Shown here in pieces: positions 10,465 through 23,594 of a stretch of 64,000 bases of DNA. The stretch lies in contig NW_013547000.1 in assembly GCF_000711695.1 (NCBI RefSeq), positions 62,001 to 126,000 of the forward strand, read 5' to 3'. A program made the translations under genes and the position numbers. Every line of letters begins with the position of its first letter. Position 1 is the first letter of the stretch. The notes beneath the pieces are model-generated. The model saw nothing but the letters and a program-made list of their open reading frames with translations, did not search any database and was not told where the DNA came from. This DNA comes from Tilletiaria anomala UBC 951 (lineage: Eukaryota > Basidiomycota > Exobasidiomycetes > Georgefischeriales > Tilletiariaceae).

Positions 10465-13400
10465 CTACAGCCATGCGGCCCAATTTGGCTCCTGGCAAGG
10501 TAAGAGGCGGTCAGTGTGTGACTGTGAGGAGTCGAGCTGTGACGCGGGACGACTCACCTGTAGCGCCAGCTTGCTTGGATTACTAGCTGAATTGATGAGG
10601 TCAAGCACTGTCTGAGATACAGGTGTGGTGCTCGGGCCATGCTGCGTGTTCTACAAGAGCAGAGTGGTCATTACCTTGAGCTGCATGAACAAACGCTTGA
10701 AATCGACTCACTTTTTCAATCTCGTACTTGCACGAAAGAAGTCTTCCACGTTTGACAACCTCAAGAATGTTCTGGTAGACGACCTCTCGCGGTGCATCAG
10801 TCACATTGGGACTTCCAGGTGGCTGGCGCTGCATGCCTGCGAGCCAGAAATTGATCTCGTCCCGCACAAATATCGAAAGGTACTCCTCGAACTCCCTCTC
10901 GGGTTCGGACAACGTCCTGCCAATGGCAACCAAAGACGCGGTTAGGAGACCCTCGATGCCGATAGGACCAATAAAGTGCTGGATGTTTGGCGTCAAGCGG
11001 AAGGGAGTTGCATCCGGCGACTTGAATTGGGGCGCGCTAGGATTCAAGGTCGGCACAAGATCTGACATAACCACCGCGCCTGATGCGCGAGAGATGTGGA
11101 TGCGGCTGGGCAGGCGTGAAGAGACAAAGAGAACGTAGGTGAGGAACATAGCGGAGGCCATCTGCAGTGTGAAGTGCTTGCGCATGAGCCAAAGGTCGGA
11201 TGGTGACTTCATCGACCGTATCATGAAGCGAGTCAGCACCGTCTCGGGGACCATCTTGGTGCTGATCTCGTCTAATAGTTCCATGCGTAGGTTGGTGAAC
11301 TCGACCATCGATTTGCCAGCACTCCATGTAGAGCGCATTTTTTCGGCCCACGCCATGATCGGATCGTCTTTGCCCATGCCAAAGTCTTCGCAATGGCGCT
11401 CGTAGATGTCTTGAAGACTGAGCAATGAGCAGTCGCTCTCGAGAAGACGGAGTTGAGGCGAGAAGGGAATCGCAGCTGGGGTGTTGAAGAGAAGCCCACG
11501 GCGACGGGTTTCCTTTCGCTTCTCGAGCACACGATTAAGGCAGCGCAAGAGTTGCAATATGCGCTCCTCTCGACGACAATAACGCGCGGATGGCAGCTGA
11601 ATAGCGAAGGAATGCAGACTGCCCTTGTGACTCAAGATCGTGATGCGACGCGTGCAGATTCCGCTGGAGCGAATGAGCTCAAAGGTCGGCTCAAAGCGTG
11701 CAATCTTGACGAAATCCGAATTGTTGTCCTCGAGCTTGAGGTATTGCCCTGGCACTTCGATGTCGTCGAACTTCTGATGTTGGAACTCCACCAGGAAGTG
11801 ACTGCAATGCTCCAAATGTTGCTTGGAAGTTCTCTTGTCGAGCACTTCCTCGTAACGGTCGCGCCACCTTTGAAGCTTTTGCACGTAATCACGCAGCGTC
11901 GGCTTGCTCTTGACAAAGTCTTCCTCGAAGGACTGCTTGAGATTGCCAGGTGGCAAATTTTCGGCGAAACGAATAACGTTATCTACCGACACCTTTGGCA
12001 GCTGACCTGAGTCATTCGGGAGGGTGGCCCTTGCGATGTACTGCTGCAAGGCATCATTCAGGAGAGCCGTAGTCAGACGGTAAATGTCCTCGTCATTGCT
12101 CGGCTTGAAGCGCTGCTGTATCTGCTCCGCCATGTTCTCCATCGTTAAGGCCAGCAGCGGGAAAGAAGTTTTTAAGACTTGTAGTGTCTCATCGACGTAC
12201 TCCCATGGCTGTCGTGAGGATGCAGGCTGCGGCGTGCTGGCACTGCTCATCGAGACTGTATTCTGGCCATTCGCACCGGATGCGGAATTGGACTGATTTG
12301 CACCATTGGCGGAGTTAGAACTGGTTTCGCTCTTGGCCGCTTCACTTTGTGCAGGCTGCTCCTTGGCTTCAGCACTACCCGCAGCTTTCTGGCCGTTTGA
12401 TGGAGCATTACTCTGCGAAGCAGAGCCTGAATCACCCCCCTTGTTCGCCCCTTGTGAATCTGCAGCTTTCCTATCCGTGGCTGTGGACGCGGCGCTACTA
12501 GCGACGTCCTTTTTTGTGCCGTCTGCTGTCCCATTTTGCGATTGCGCTGGCTGGGGGTCGGGCACCTTGCTCTTTTCAGCCTTGTTCTGTTGCTCTTTAT
12601 TCTGCTGCTCCTGCTGCTGACGTGCTTGCGCGGCTGCTCGTTGTGCCTGCATCAGCGTCGATCGTTTAATCACTGCAAAGTCTTCTTTGCTCGTGCGCAA
12701 GTAAAAGTACAGAGACTGGAAGAAAAGTCAAAAGTTAGCATGGAGCTTTGGGTCAAACAGCAAAGCCTAACTTACCTGAGGGAATGCTTTGGCTATCTGG
12801 AGCAGCAACCGCCTTGCGTAGCGAGACTCCTTATGAGAGAGAGCTTGAAGAAGTTGAGGGATGAAGGTGATCCAGTACCAGATTGGAGTGTCGCCTCGGA
12901 ATGTTTCAATCGCGAGGTTGACGTTGCCGCTAGCGTCGTCGCAGCCAAGAAGCCAAAGAACGCGGATGAGGATTTTGCGCACTTTCGAGTTCTTGTAGAG
13001 GCCAGCCGCTTGCAAGTAGCAGCTGACAGCATTGACCGCGCAAAAAGTGTCCCCTGGCTTGTCCCGGAAGGTGCGATCATTGAAACGACCCCATTCTGTC
13101 CAGGCTTTTGCCACGTACAAATCCATTTGGATTGCTGTGGAGAAGGCGGAGTTTGCTTCTTCGGTAAGGCCCAGTTTGGCCATGAACATGCCTTTGAGCG
13201 TGAAGAATTCGGCTTTCTGCGGAGCACCGAAGAACATGAGATTCGTGTTGTTGATGACCTCCAGGCCCTGCGCAAGCTCGTTGGGGTTGTTCTGCTGGAA
13301 GTGGCTTTTGGCTTGTTCTCGAAGCTTGAGGAAGGCCTCTTGGATCTCGATGTTTGGCAGCGTGTAGATCTTAGTGAGAGAGCTGATGCAGACATCATTC

Positions 13401-16400
13401 AGATAGTGCTTGCGAGCAACGTGCGCAAACCTGTTGATGATCCAGGCTGTCTCGTGATACCCCCTGTACGCGTAAGAGTTGGTGGATGAACCCGCAGCTC
13501 CGCTTTGCTGCTGAATCAAGGGTACCAGCGGCAGATATGCTCGATTCACTGCGCCAAAGACGTGCTGCCGCCAAGCAACCAAATCACTCCAAGCATTGAT
13601 GTCATCCCACAAATTTGGCAGGCGCTCACGCCAGGTTTGCATCAGTGTCTTTAGCTCGGCTGAACGTTGATCTAGATTCGTAGCATTGGTCACCGCCAAG
13701 CTGCTGAAGACCGTGCTTGCCTCTTGCAATTCGACGAACTGTTGGAAGACCTGCAGGAGCGGGACGTGAGCTTGCGTCACTTGTGCAGGAAGTGAATGCC
13801 ACTTTCGCAAGGTGAGCTGGATAGCCTCGTCGCAGATACGGCCAAATTCGCTGAGCTTGTCTTGCCCGGAGTGTGACTTCAGGAGGGCCATGTATGCTTC
13901 AAATACCCTTCGCCTTGGCGTTGCAGAGACCGAGAGGCTGTCGAGTGCCTGCTCCAGAATTTCCCGTTCAACTGTCCAGTCGGACAGCCTCCAGGCGCAT
14001 TCCAGCAGCATGTCATGGTCGCCCTCCAACTTTGCAAGCTCGGTGAGCACATCCCACTGCTGAAGCTTTTGCGCGCACAGTACCCAGTGGTCCTCCCACA
14101 GGCTATACTCTGCTTCGGTGAAGTTAAGCACACCAGCACGGGCCTTGATCTGGGCCTGCTCATACATGACCTGTGCTTGAGCCCACATGCCGTTCTGCTC
14201 GAAGGAGATAGCTGCATTGGTTTCAGCATAGACACAACGACGCCTCCAGAGGCCGTAAAACATGTCGTCCTCGGAGAGCTCCGAATAAAGCTCAGCGAGT
14301 GCGTCCTGTGTGGCTTCGCGGACCGAATCGTCGTCCTGAGGTAACGAGGCAAGGAGGTCTTGCAGAACTTCGGCTGAGCTGTGCCACACATTGAATGTCC
14401 TTCCGAGGTACTTCACAACGTGAGGAGGCAATTCCGGCTGCGGTGCACACGCCAAGGCGCCGGTGATGAGCGTCTGGACAATGTTTGGGCGGGCGGAAGC
14501 CTGCTGGATGTGGTACTCGCGACTCAGCAATCCCACAAGAGCACGGGAGAGCTCTTCCTGGTGCTTTCGTGGCAGAGTCCGCCAGGCAGCTTTGAAGAAC
14601 AACACCCACAGACCATGAGCGGCGTGGGAGTCCGTGTAGAGGAGCGCGCGAACTGGGCGAATGATGCTACCAACGGTGAATGACTTAGTGAGAGATCCGT
14701 ATGTCGAGTCGCCGCGGATCCCGCTGCCGCTCAAAAGGGAACGATCTTTCGAAATCGACCCTAGAGTAAGATCCAAGATTTGGGACATCCAATAGTACTC
14801 TGCTAGAGATTCCCAGCTTTGGCTGCCCAGCAGATATTGCAGACGACCGTGGATTGGCTTGACCAGAGTGCGGTCAAAGATGGAAATGAAGCGCTGCCGC
14901 AGAAGCGGATCCTTGTGCTTGCATCCCATCAAGAAAGCATTTTCCAGGCGTACAGTCAGTTCGGACCGAGCGAACGCGGGGTTCTCGTAGATTGAGTGGA
15001 TCAGCTCTAAATAGTCGCGAAGAAGCGGGTCGTTGTCGCGAGTTCCGAAGCTCATCATCTTCACTAGAATGCCAGCTTTCTCCTTGATGGTCGGGAAGGC
15101 CTCCTTCTGCTCAAGTGTCCACTTGCTCATCATGTCAAGCAAGAATCGACACAGTTCCAGGCTTCGCGACCTTTCAACGAGCTGTACCACCGCACTGAGA
15201 AACCACCTTCGCTGTTCGCCCAGTGTTGAAATCCTGATTCGCAAGAGCTCAAGGACCATCATGAGCAATTTTAGTCCAGGGTCCGTTGGCTGCACTGTTT
15301 CTGTCGCAGCAAGGTGCTCCTTGGTCAACTTGGTCAAAGCCTTGACCAAGCCTTGCAGGTGCGCCTCGATCTAATAACAAGGATAGGGGGATAAGCATCG
15401 AGAGAGCGACTGCAGCTCGGGAACAACTTACAATGTCTGGCTTTCGTTGGCTCCATGTGGCGAGCAAGACAAACACTGAATACAAATTCGTCGACGTTCT
15501 CAGACCTTCTGCAATAGCTGTCTCGGCAAGGAGGCGGAAGGCGCTTGCGTCGTCGCGGGGCCCGTTTTCGGTCGGAGGCGATGTACCCGCAGTTGCTCCG
15601 ATTTCGCCGTCTTCATCGCCTTCTGCATCTTCGTCACTTGGTGGATTGTCAGGGATGACCTGGAAAGCTTTCTCTAGGATGGGCCTAGCATACTCCAATA
15701 ACGCCGGATCGCTACTGGCGATTGACTTCTCCAGCAGGCGTTGCAGTTGCGCCATGTGTGCGAGGAACCAAGTCTCATCCTTGTCCTTGACAACCTGACG
15801 CAGCGTTTGCAGGGCATTGCCAACGATTGTAGCATGGGCCTCATCGATGTCGGTGGCGACCAATGGTCGTTGGAACACAGTCAACTTGATTTGAACATCT
15901 GACCACACAGGCGTCTTCAGTACGTCTTTAAAGAGAGTGAACGCCTTTGCGATGACGCCCCCGCGAGCGATTGGTTCCGCGGAAATCGAAATGAAACGAA
16001 CAAGGAAACCAACAATCATCTCGCGAAGATTATTGGGGATGCTGTACGCATGCTCGCCAAGGAGAGGCCACGTCACCTGTCCAGCTGCGCCAGTCCTTGA
16101 GAGCTTAGTCTTCTTGCGCGGCCCGCCACCCTCTTCTGGATCTTCCGAGCGCTTTCGAGACGCACTCTCATCGGAGATGGGCTTTTCGCGACCTTCATGC
16201 ACGGCCTCGACGGCCTCGTCTCTTTTGCTTTGCCAGGTTATAATGACGTCTACTAACTCAATGGTAAGCAGACGTGATTCTTGACTTGCTGTCGCAGCGA
16301 GCCCCAATTTAGCAAGGTTGTTGACCACATAAGGTAGGAAGATCTCTCGGCTAGAATAAAACAAATTGGAATGGCGGACGATGAGCTGAAGGAGGAGGAA

Positions 16401-19400
16401 AAGCTGCGAAGAATTGTGTCCCTCTTCTGTGAGGATGCGCTTGGTCCACTTTGCCCACTGTGGCGGCTGTCCTCCATCGGCTGTGCCGACCCGCTTTGGC
16501 AACGCAGGCACAAGGATGTCGAGTGCACGCCTGACCATGGCCCTGCCTTCTGATTGATGTGATCGCAAGAGCCCAATGTAGACCTGGCCGACGATCTTGA
16601 GTGGACTTTCGAAGGACTCGATAAACTTAGAGATGAAAATGTAGGCTGCATTTTTGACCATCAAATCCTCTGAGCTGATGTTCGCCCATCCAAATTTGAT
16701 GGTGTCCTTTCTTGCATTCCCCTGTGATCCGAGCAGGTGCGATGCATTGCCTAGAATGGTGGTGGACATGTGCAAAAGTTCAATGCGCAACGCATCGTCA
16801 TAGCAGATGTCTGGGACGACAGGGCCGCTTTGGAATAACCGCCAGACTCGATTCAAGATCTGAGACATAACAGCTTGATTGATGAGAGCTTCCTCCTCAG
16901 CCTTTGACGTATCCACTGTGTCCTCGCTTTGTTCCGCGGCGCGAGCATCAGATGGTCGCAGAGTGGCAAGTAGCATAGGATTGATGAGCGTGCGAAGTGT
17001 CTGAGTTTTGTATACTTGACTGACGCCCTTGGACTCGAACACTTGCAGGAAACGCAGCAACGCATCGCGCTTGAAGCTAGTGTCGTCCGAATTGGCGAAT
17101 CGTTCGTAGAGGAAGCGCGTCAAAGGTGTGAGGTCGTAAGCGTTTTTGTATGTAAAGACATCAGTCAAAGCGAAGTAGGTGTCGAGATCGTGCTTCTCCT
17201 TGAGGTAAGAGCACAGAACGTCGATCAAGAGAACCGACTCTTTGCTCCGCCTGTCGCCTGTGAGTGTCTCGTGTCTACGCCTTCGCGCACATGGTGCCGA
17301 TATCCAATGTCTGAGCACGGCTTTTTGAACATCCTCATTCTTTATCAGCCAAGCTGGATCAACCTTGATAAGCTGTTGAATGAGCTGAAGGGCTACAATG
17401 ACCTTGCCTGCATCCGCATCTTCCCCAAACAACGGACGCAAGTACTTTTCTTTGGTGTTGACGACCTCGGCCCGAAGACGTACAGCAAAGTCGGTGGACA
17501 AGGCGAGCTTGAAGCATCTCACGTGTGCCGGATCGTTGATGCGACTGAACAGGTGCTGGACAGCTTGTACCGGGAACTTCTCGAAGAACTGCGTAAGCGG
17601 CTTGGTAAAAGGAGTCGGGCCAACTCTTCGAATCTTGCTCTCGATCTTGCAGACTTCCTCTGTAAGCTTCTCCATGTACATGAAGGCAGTGGCGGGCAGC
17701 AGATGGAAGATCCGTGTGATTGCTGCTAGAATCTCGATTGGTTCGGATTCCCGCTTTTCCACTCGAAGAAGGTGATGCGCGTCCACATATTGAGGAGCTT
17801 CCAAAGCACCAGCGCTTGCTCTCTCCAGAACCGCCGGATCTGCAATGGTTGCCATATGCGAAAGCAGCTTGGTACCGATCTCAACTTTGAAATAGGATGT
17901 GAGAAGCTCCAGGAGACGGGCGAGACCATCGAGGCCAGCGGTTGTGAGACGCGATGGATCCGCCAAGGTCATCAGAATTGGGCGCAATCCACTTTGCAAA
18001 ACGTCTTTCGGAAGCTGCATAAGCAAATACATTGTCAGCTGCTATGCCACTTGACGAAGAAGATTGACAGTAGCTCACCTTTGACTGGCTTTGCAGAGTA
18101 CTTTTCAGTGCAGCATGGGCGACCTCCACGACTGCCTCTGACCGAGAGTAGAGACTCTTGAAGTACACTGAGATGATCTTCATGCGCATCTGAGCCTGCT
18201 TTGTGGTCAAAAAGTCATTGCAGGCGAGAGCGGAGGACAATAGTCGTATCGATGCGACCCGTAAATTGGTGACGGCCAGCATGTTCTTGTACTGGCTCGT
18301 GCGCCCGATAAGGGCCGCGTCCTCCGCATCTGCAAGTGCCAGCGCCTCGGTCAAGACACGGTAGAGCTCCTCATTGAACTCTGGCAACGGCGGATCAAGT
18401 TGTAGGCAGAACGTAATCGCATCAATGTGGCCGATTTGCATCCCGAATGGGAGAGCACGAAGTGGCTTGGAGAAGATTGGACCCAAAAGACGGTCTCTGA
18501 CAGGCGCCAGGATGTCCGTTGCACTGCATCCTCTGACTTTGGCGAGTAGTCGGAAGGCGCGTTGTGTGACCGTCCGCACCAGCTCATTAGCCGAAGAGAG
18601 CTCTTGCACGAGGATACCAACGAGGAAAGAGAATTGGCGCTCGACCAGAATTTTCTCTTGCTCTTCAGCCGTCAGCGGCCTCTTCGCTAGTGGTACTTGA
18701 GGAGTCGATGCGGGCGCGCTTGTCTGGCTCGCAGATGCATTGCCTATGCTTGCACTTCCATCTTTTTCCTTTTTCATGCCATCAGCCATTTCGATGTTGC
18801 CATCTTTCAACGGCTCGCCTTTTCGCTGTGCCACATGCTCTTTTCCTTTCTTTGTGTCTTCGTCTTCTTTGTCGTTGTCAGGCTGCGATGCATCGTCTTT
18901 CTTCCCGTCCTCCGGCTTCTTATCAGCTTTCGAAACTGGGCCAGATTCTGAGTTGGCACTCTTCCCATCGGTCTTCGCCACCTCTGCAGGTGGTATATCC
19001 GCCGTTCCAGTGCTCGCTTCCACCTCCATCGCATCTGCATCTGCGCTCACCTCCGTGTCTTCGAGCGATTTTTGGCGCGCATTTGCAATCTCAAGGACGT
19101 GGACCAGGGTGTCTCCTACATCGTCACTGTTGCCAGGCGGATCACCTGGCATATCCTTGAGCATGAACAGCAAGGCCCTGATGATCTCCAACTGGTGTTC
19201 CCGCACCCAGATGCTGCCCAAATTCGCCTTGCGCACGAGCATGTCAATGCCAACCCAACCCCCCGTCTTGCGCGACCACAGTTGGTTGTAACACTGGGTG
19301 CAGTAGCGACTGGCGAGCGCATGCATCATGATTGCCCACAGGTCTCCTCGGGGAGAGTTTGGCTTCTGGTGCTTCTCAATTGTTTCCTTGGCCGCGAAGA

Positions 19401-22400
19401 TAATTTTGAGCTGAAGTTCAGCGTAATGCGTAAGTTCAGAAGGATCGGCATGTGCTAGAGCTATTACGAGCCCTTCAAGCAGAGATGCCACCAGCGGAAT
19501 CAGCTGCCTCGGCGACGGCAGCAACGTCGATGGGAAGGGTCGTTCTGCCTCGAGAACGAAAATGTGACGACACAGGCTGAAAATGAATTCCTCAGCTTCC
19601 ACTCTGACATCCTCCAAAAGCGTAGCCTGGAACAGGCCCTTCACGACGCGCTCCAAAGTTTCTTCGCGGTCACGTTCGGTCGTCGGCTGGATCAAGTAAG
19701 CTTAAAGTCAGCACAGTGAAAAGACGGTCCATTCGGTAACACCCACATCATCTACGATGGCAGCAGCAGCGCACTTGAGCGCTTCAAACGCATGCTTCTT
19801 GTGATATGCATCGCCTGTGCGAATATTTTCCAGTGCAAGGTCGAGTATTGGCGCCCACGGCACCTTTTGGGCGCTGCCATCAAAGTGGATGGTGAGCGTG
19901 CGCATCTTGCTGGGATTGCTATGGTATTGCAACTTTGGCGCTGCCTGTAGCATCTTGCGATTTCGGCCGCCCATCTTGCCCAGTATTCGCATGGTAGTGT
20001 GCGAGTGCTGATGATTGTGCGGAAGAGGTTGAAGGTGTTTCCACAGCGCGTTCATGAGATCATGGGCGTGCGGTGCCATGATAGGGTCCAGGAATTCAGG
20101 TGTGAGATTGTCTATGCAAAGCTCGAGCGTGCGCAGACCTTGTGAGACAAGCTCCGTCGACGACAGCAGCGCCAGAACCAGAGGACGCATGAGGTACCCC
20201 AGATATGGCAGCAGCACAGACAAGCGCACGGGCACCGTGAGGCACAGGTCGACGAAGATCTCGCGCTTCGATGGCTCAGCAGCCTGCAAGAGATTGTTGA
20301 GGCTTTCGAGGAGAACTGGCAAAAGCGGCAGTACATCTTTGTAGAGCAGTTCGAAGCGACCGCCACCTATCGACCGGAAGAGGGCGCGAAGCAGAAGGAA
20401 GTAATTGGTCGGCTCAGGGGCACGACTCGCAAGCTTCATGGAGGTCATGATCAGATGGCTGAGATGCGGTTGTAGCATCACCTCATTCTCCTCGGGGAAG
20501 ATGGTCACAGCCATGAACGCCATCTTGAAGAGGCGTAGGCTGACGCTTGCGTACTTTTTATCCGTCGTGCCGACTTGATCCAGACGGTCGATCACAAAGC
20601 GAAGGAGGACCGAAACAAAGCGCTTGGAAGTCAGCTCGTTGCTGAGCAAGCTCTGGGGGATGCCGAGCAGCGAAGGCGTGATGAGGATCTGATCGAAAAG
20701 GAAGCCAAGATGTGTCGAAAAGACTTCGTGGAACACTTGCGGCTCAAGCTCGATGAAGATGCTCGTGAAGACCTCCATCAGTTCCCTCTCTTCTTTTCCG
20801 TCCCTTCCATCATGTAGCGACCAGCACCGAACGCCATCGACAAAGAGGCGGCTGATAAGCTCGCCATTGAGCTCGACACGTGCGCGGTGCTTGAGCACGG
20901 GAATGAGTGTCTTGACCCCGATCATGACGTTGCGGAACAGGAAGCGGGCGTCTTTGAGAGGATCGGAGAGCAGATCGATCATCATCGCCGCTGCTTGAAT
21001 TGGCTTGGCGCGTTCAAACGCGATAGCGTTGAGCGGATTCTTGCTTGTTGGTTCCACAGCCTTGCTTGCACCCGTCAATTCCTCTCCTGTCTTTTCTGCA
21101 TTCTTCCGCTCTTTCTCCTTTCCCTTTCCTTCGGGTTGCGCGCCTTGCCTTTGCATCGCTGCCGTTTTATCTTGTTCGTCCTTGTGCTGTTGTTGTTGCA
21201 GAGCCTGCTCTTTGCGCATCGCTCTCGATAGATCCAGATCCTCCCTTAATCTCGATAGACCTGCGAGTTTCTCAACAAACGTTTCAAGGATAGCGTGCAA
21301 CAATCTTGGTGCGTCGCCCGTCTCCGTAGTCTTGTTGACGATCGTCTCGACTAGGTTGAGTAGCAGCTTGACGCACATCGTCTGTATACTGGGTGCGAGA
21401 CTGGGGTCGTGTAGGACTGTGGCGTGGGCTTCGATGACACGCACGAGCTGCGCAGGCTTGAGCTCGGCACGTACATGGTGCACTAGATCGGCAAGCATGG
21501 AAATGGCAAGCGGCCGCTGAGTCTCGTAGGAAGAGATACCAGTGCCGAGGAGAACGCGCTCGTCGAGCAATGTGTCGATCTGGTGGATAAAGTACTGCCT
21601 GTAGTCGGTGGACAAGACATGGCGCGTGGCTACAAGCAGCTCCTTCCGGGTGCTCGCCGCTTCCGGTGGGCAATCCTTCAGTAATCGGACGCTTATATCG
21701 GGCAGAGTCTGCGCGTACGGCTTGACGACCGGCATTGTCCCTCTGAGGACATAGGCGATGAAGCTCATCGCTTTGACTTGCGCCACGATCATGTCCGAGT
21801 ACAGTGCACGCTTCTTGATGCTAGGCGCGACACCGACAAATATTTCTCCTTTGGCAGCTGCAGCTGCGTGTGCATCCGCTTGGGGTTTGGCTTGGTGATG
21901 GAGGCAGTGCTCAACAACGAGCGGAACAAATATTCCGATTGCCTGGGCGACAACTTGTCGGTAAGATTGGAAGATGAGAACAATGGCTATGGGGCATTCT
22001 GTCAACACTTTGAAGGACGAAGTCGACTTGAGCAGCGTTTTCGGGCCGGGCGGGCCGCCCAGTGCTGCATCATTTGCGGGACCGGGTGTTGAGCCGCTGG
22101 CACTGGCTGCATCGGACGATGGCCCTGGCGCCTGCATGTTGGCGTCCTCCCCCACTTCATCTCCAAAGCTTTCTTGCACTGTCTTTCCCATCCCCTTATA
22201 GAATGTTTGCACCAGATCCAGGAAAGGCTGGACGTGCTCCCCTAGCACCTGCTTGTAGCTGCGATGCAAGTCTATGATGATCTTGAGTGCGGTCACGGCA
22301 TTGTCCTCATTGTCGTTTTGAAGTGTGACCATCATGCACTTCATGACCTGCTCTGCATATTCCTTGACGAGCTCGTGCTGGGGTAGCCGCTGGATCGTCT

Positions 22401-22834
22401 CGAGCACGGTATGTCGCAGTCGCTGTAACGAGTGAAATCATAATTCAGTCAGGTCTCGCATAACACTCGTAGAGTGGGGAATCTCTCACCTGCTCGGTTG
22501 CATCTGTGCTAAATGCACATGGTACATTCTCTAACAATTTTGTATATGCAGGAATAAAACTCTTGAGGAACCTGCCATAGTCGACGGAATGGAACATTTC
22601 CAGCATTTCTTTGACTTCGACGACGACCTGCAACTTTGTTCGGACATCGACTTTGTCGTCCATCAGTCGCTCTGACAGAACTTCTGGGTCCGGACCTGGC
22701 GCTGTGGTTGCGGATCCTGTAGCAGAGCCCCCTACTCCTAATGCTCCTCCGGCGCCGCTACCGCTGCCACTACCTGCAGCGCCGCGGTTAGGGCTCTCGC
22801 TAACGGACATTTGCCCGTCAGGTGTCTGCACCAT
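10465..22834 (-). CDS. TRA1: TRA1: PI3K-like pseudokinase scaffold of SAGA and NuA4
   Basis: Eight exons (22834-22490, 22422-19747, 19686-18079, 18014-15432, 15370-12776, 12715-10712, 10650-10558, 10491-10465) encode about 3976 residues; Tra1/TRRAP proteins are usually 3700-3900. Tra1 is the docking subunit through which activators recruit the SAGA and NuA4 acetyltransferases in the nucleus. Most of the length is HEAT-type helical repeat. FAT-region blocks include SRYARRLLLQIAKAFPQ. The kinase-like domain has SSGICTRRITILSHKGS and FRLTPNIQHFIGPIG but lacks the HRD and DFG catalytic motifs, as expected for this pseudokinase. The last exon is only nine codons and supplies the FATC end EPNWAAWL. 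The start at 22834 is the first ATG in the first exon. A Gln/Ser/Ala-rich insert lies in exon 6. The junction at 19746/19687 was chosen by phase and a CTGAC branch motif. Confidence 0.95.
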
Positions 22835-23594
22835 TTTGTTGTAAGGACCCTCCACTTTGCCTGCCAAGTACACGGGAAATCAGCTGCGGTGGATGGACAC
22901 GAGTCCCGGGTTCCAATCCGTCACGTCGCGATCCTCGTTGTCCCCTGCTTCGCGTGACGGTGAAAGTGGATAGCGGCCTTTCGCAGAGGTGTTTATTCCT
23001 CACGGCGAACTTGGATCTGAATGTTGAACCGCTCGGAGCATGATGTCTTGGCAGATACCTTCTCCTGCGTGCAGTTTCTTAAGGCCGTGCTCACGCCACT
23101 GTGCAGCTGATGGTTGAGGACATCTTCGTGCATCTTATGGAGTGGATGTGGTCCTGGGGAGAGATGGAATTGTCTCTGAGTGGATGTCTCTCTCGTCTCG
23201 CCTACCAGACTTCGAATGTGGTCACGTGACATTTTGGTCGCTGGCCCTCCTCCCGCCTGAACCATCCCGTCCAACGACAATCGCGAGTCAAGTCTCCGGC
23301 TTGGGCAGCTTTTACAACCTCGCGCCATGAACAAGTCCAACGCTTGGGGCTTTGCCGCCTAGATTTGGACTGACCTAACTTGCACATTACTGCAAGGCAA
23401 TGGGGCTTTCAGTCAAGCGGCCCTCAGCTCAGCGCGCTTGAGAACGTCTGCTCGACAGCTGAGACTTTCCGGGTTCATGCATCGCCATCGCGGTGCTCGC
23501 CTCTGCGACCGGTGACGGCGCTGGTTACCCCATCGGAGTGACCATTGGGCGACCTCCTCGTAAGGCGGTCCTGAAGGGGCAACCCTTGGCAACC
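22835..23594. promoter_or_regulatory. Divergent promoter region between TRA1 and PIK1
   Basis: About 760 bases separate the two start codons. A perfect 10-base palindrome GTCACGTGAC, a CACGTG E-box of the kind bound by Cbf1-like bHLH factors, lies at 23221-23230. No coding region is supported. An upstream non-ATG continuation of the TRA1 first exon to 22873 is open but shows no conserved sequence. Confidence 0.5.

Noticed and set aside
19701-19742. 42-base GTGTTA-AAG intron in TRA1
   Set aside because: The overlapping 60-base GTGGGT-CAG intron (19746-19687) keeps the frame, has a CTGAC branch motif at the right distance and a length typical of the other introns.
22895-22930. GGGTTCCAATCC, resembling a tRNA T-arm
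   Set aside because: The loop lacks the required GTTCRA pattern and no matching acceptor, D or anticodon stems could be found around it.
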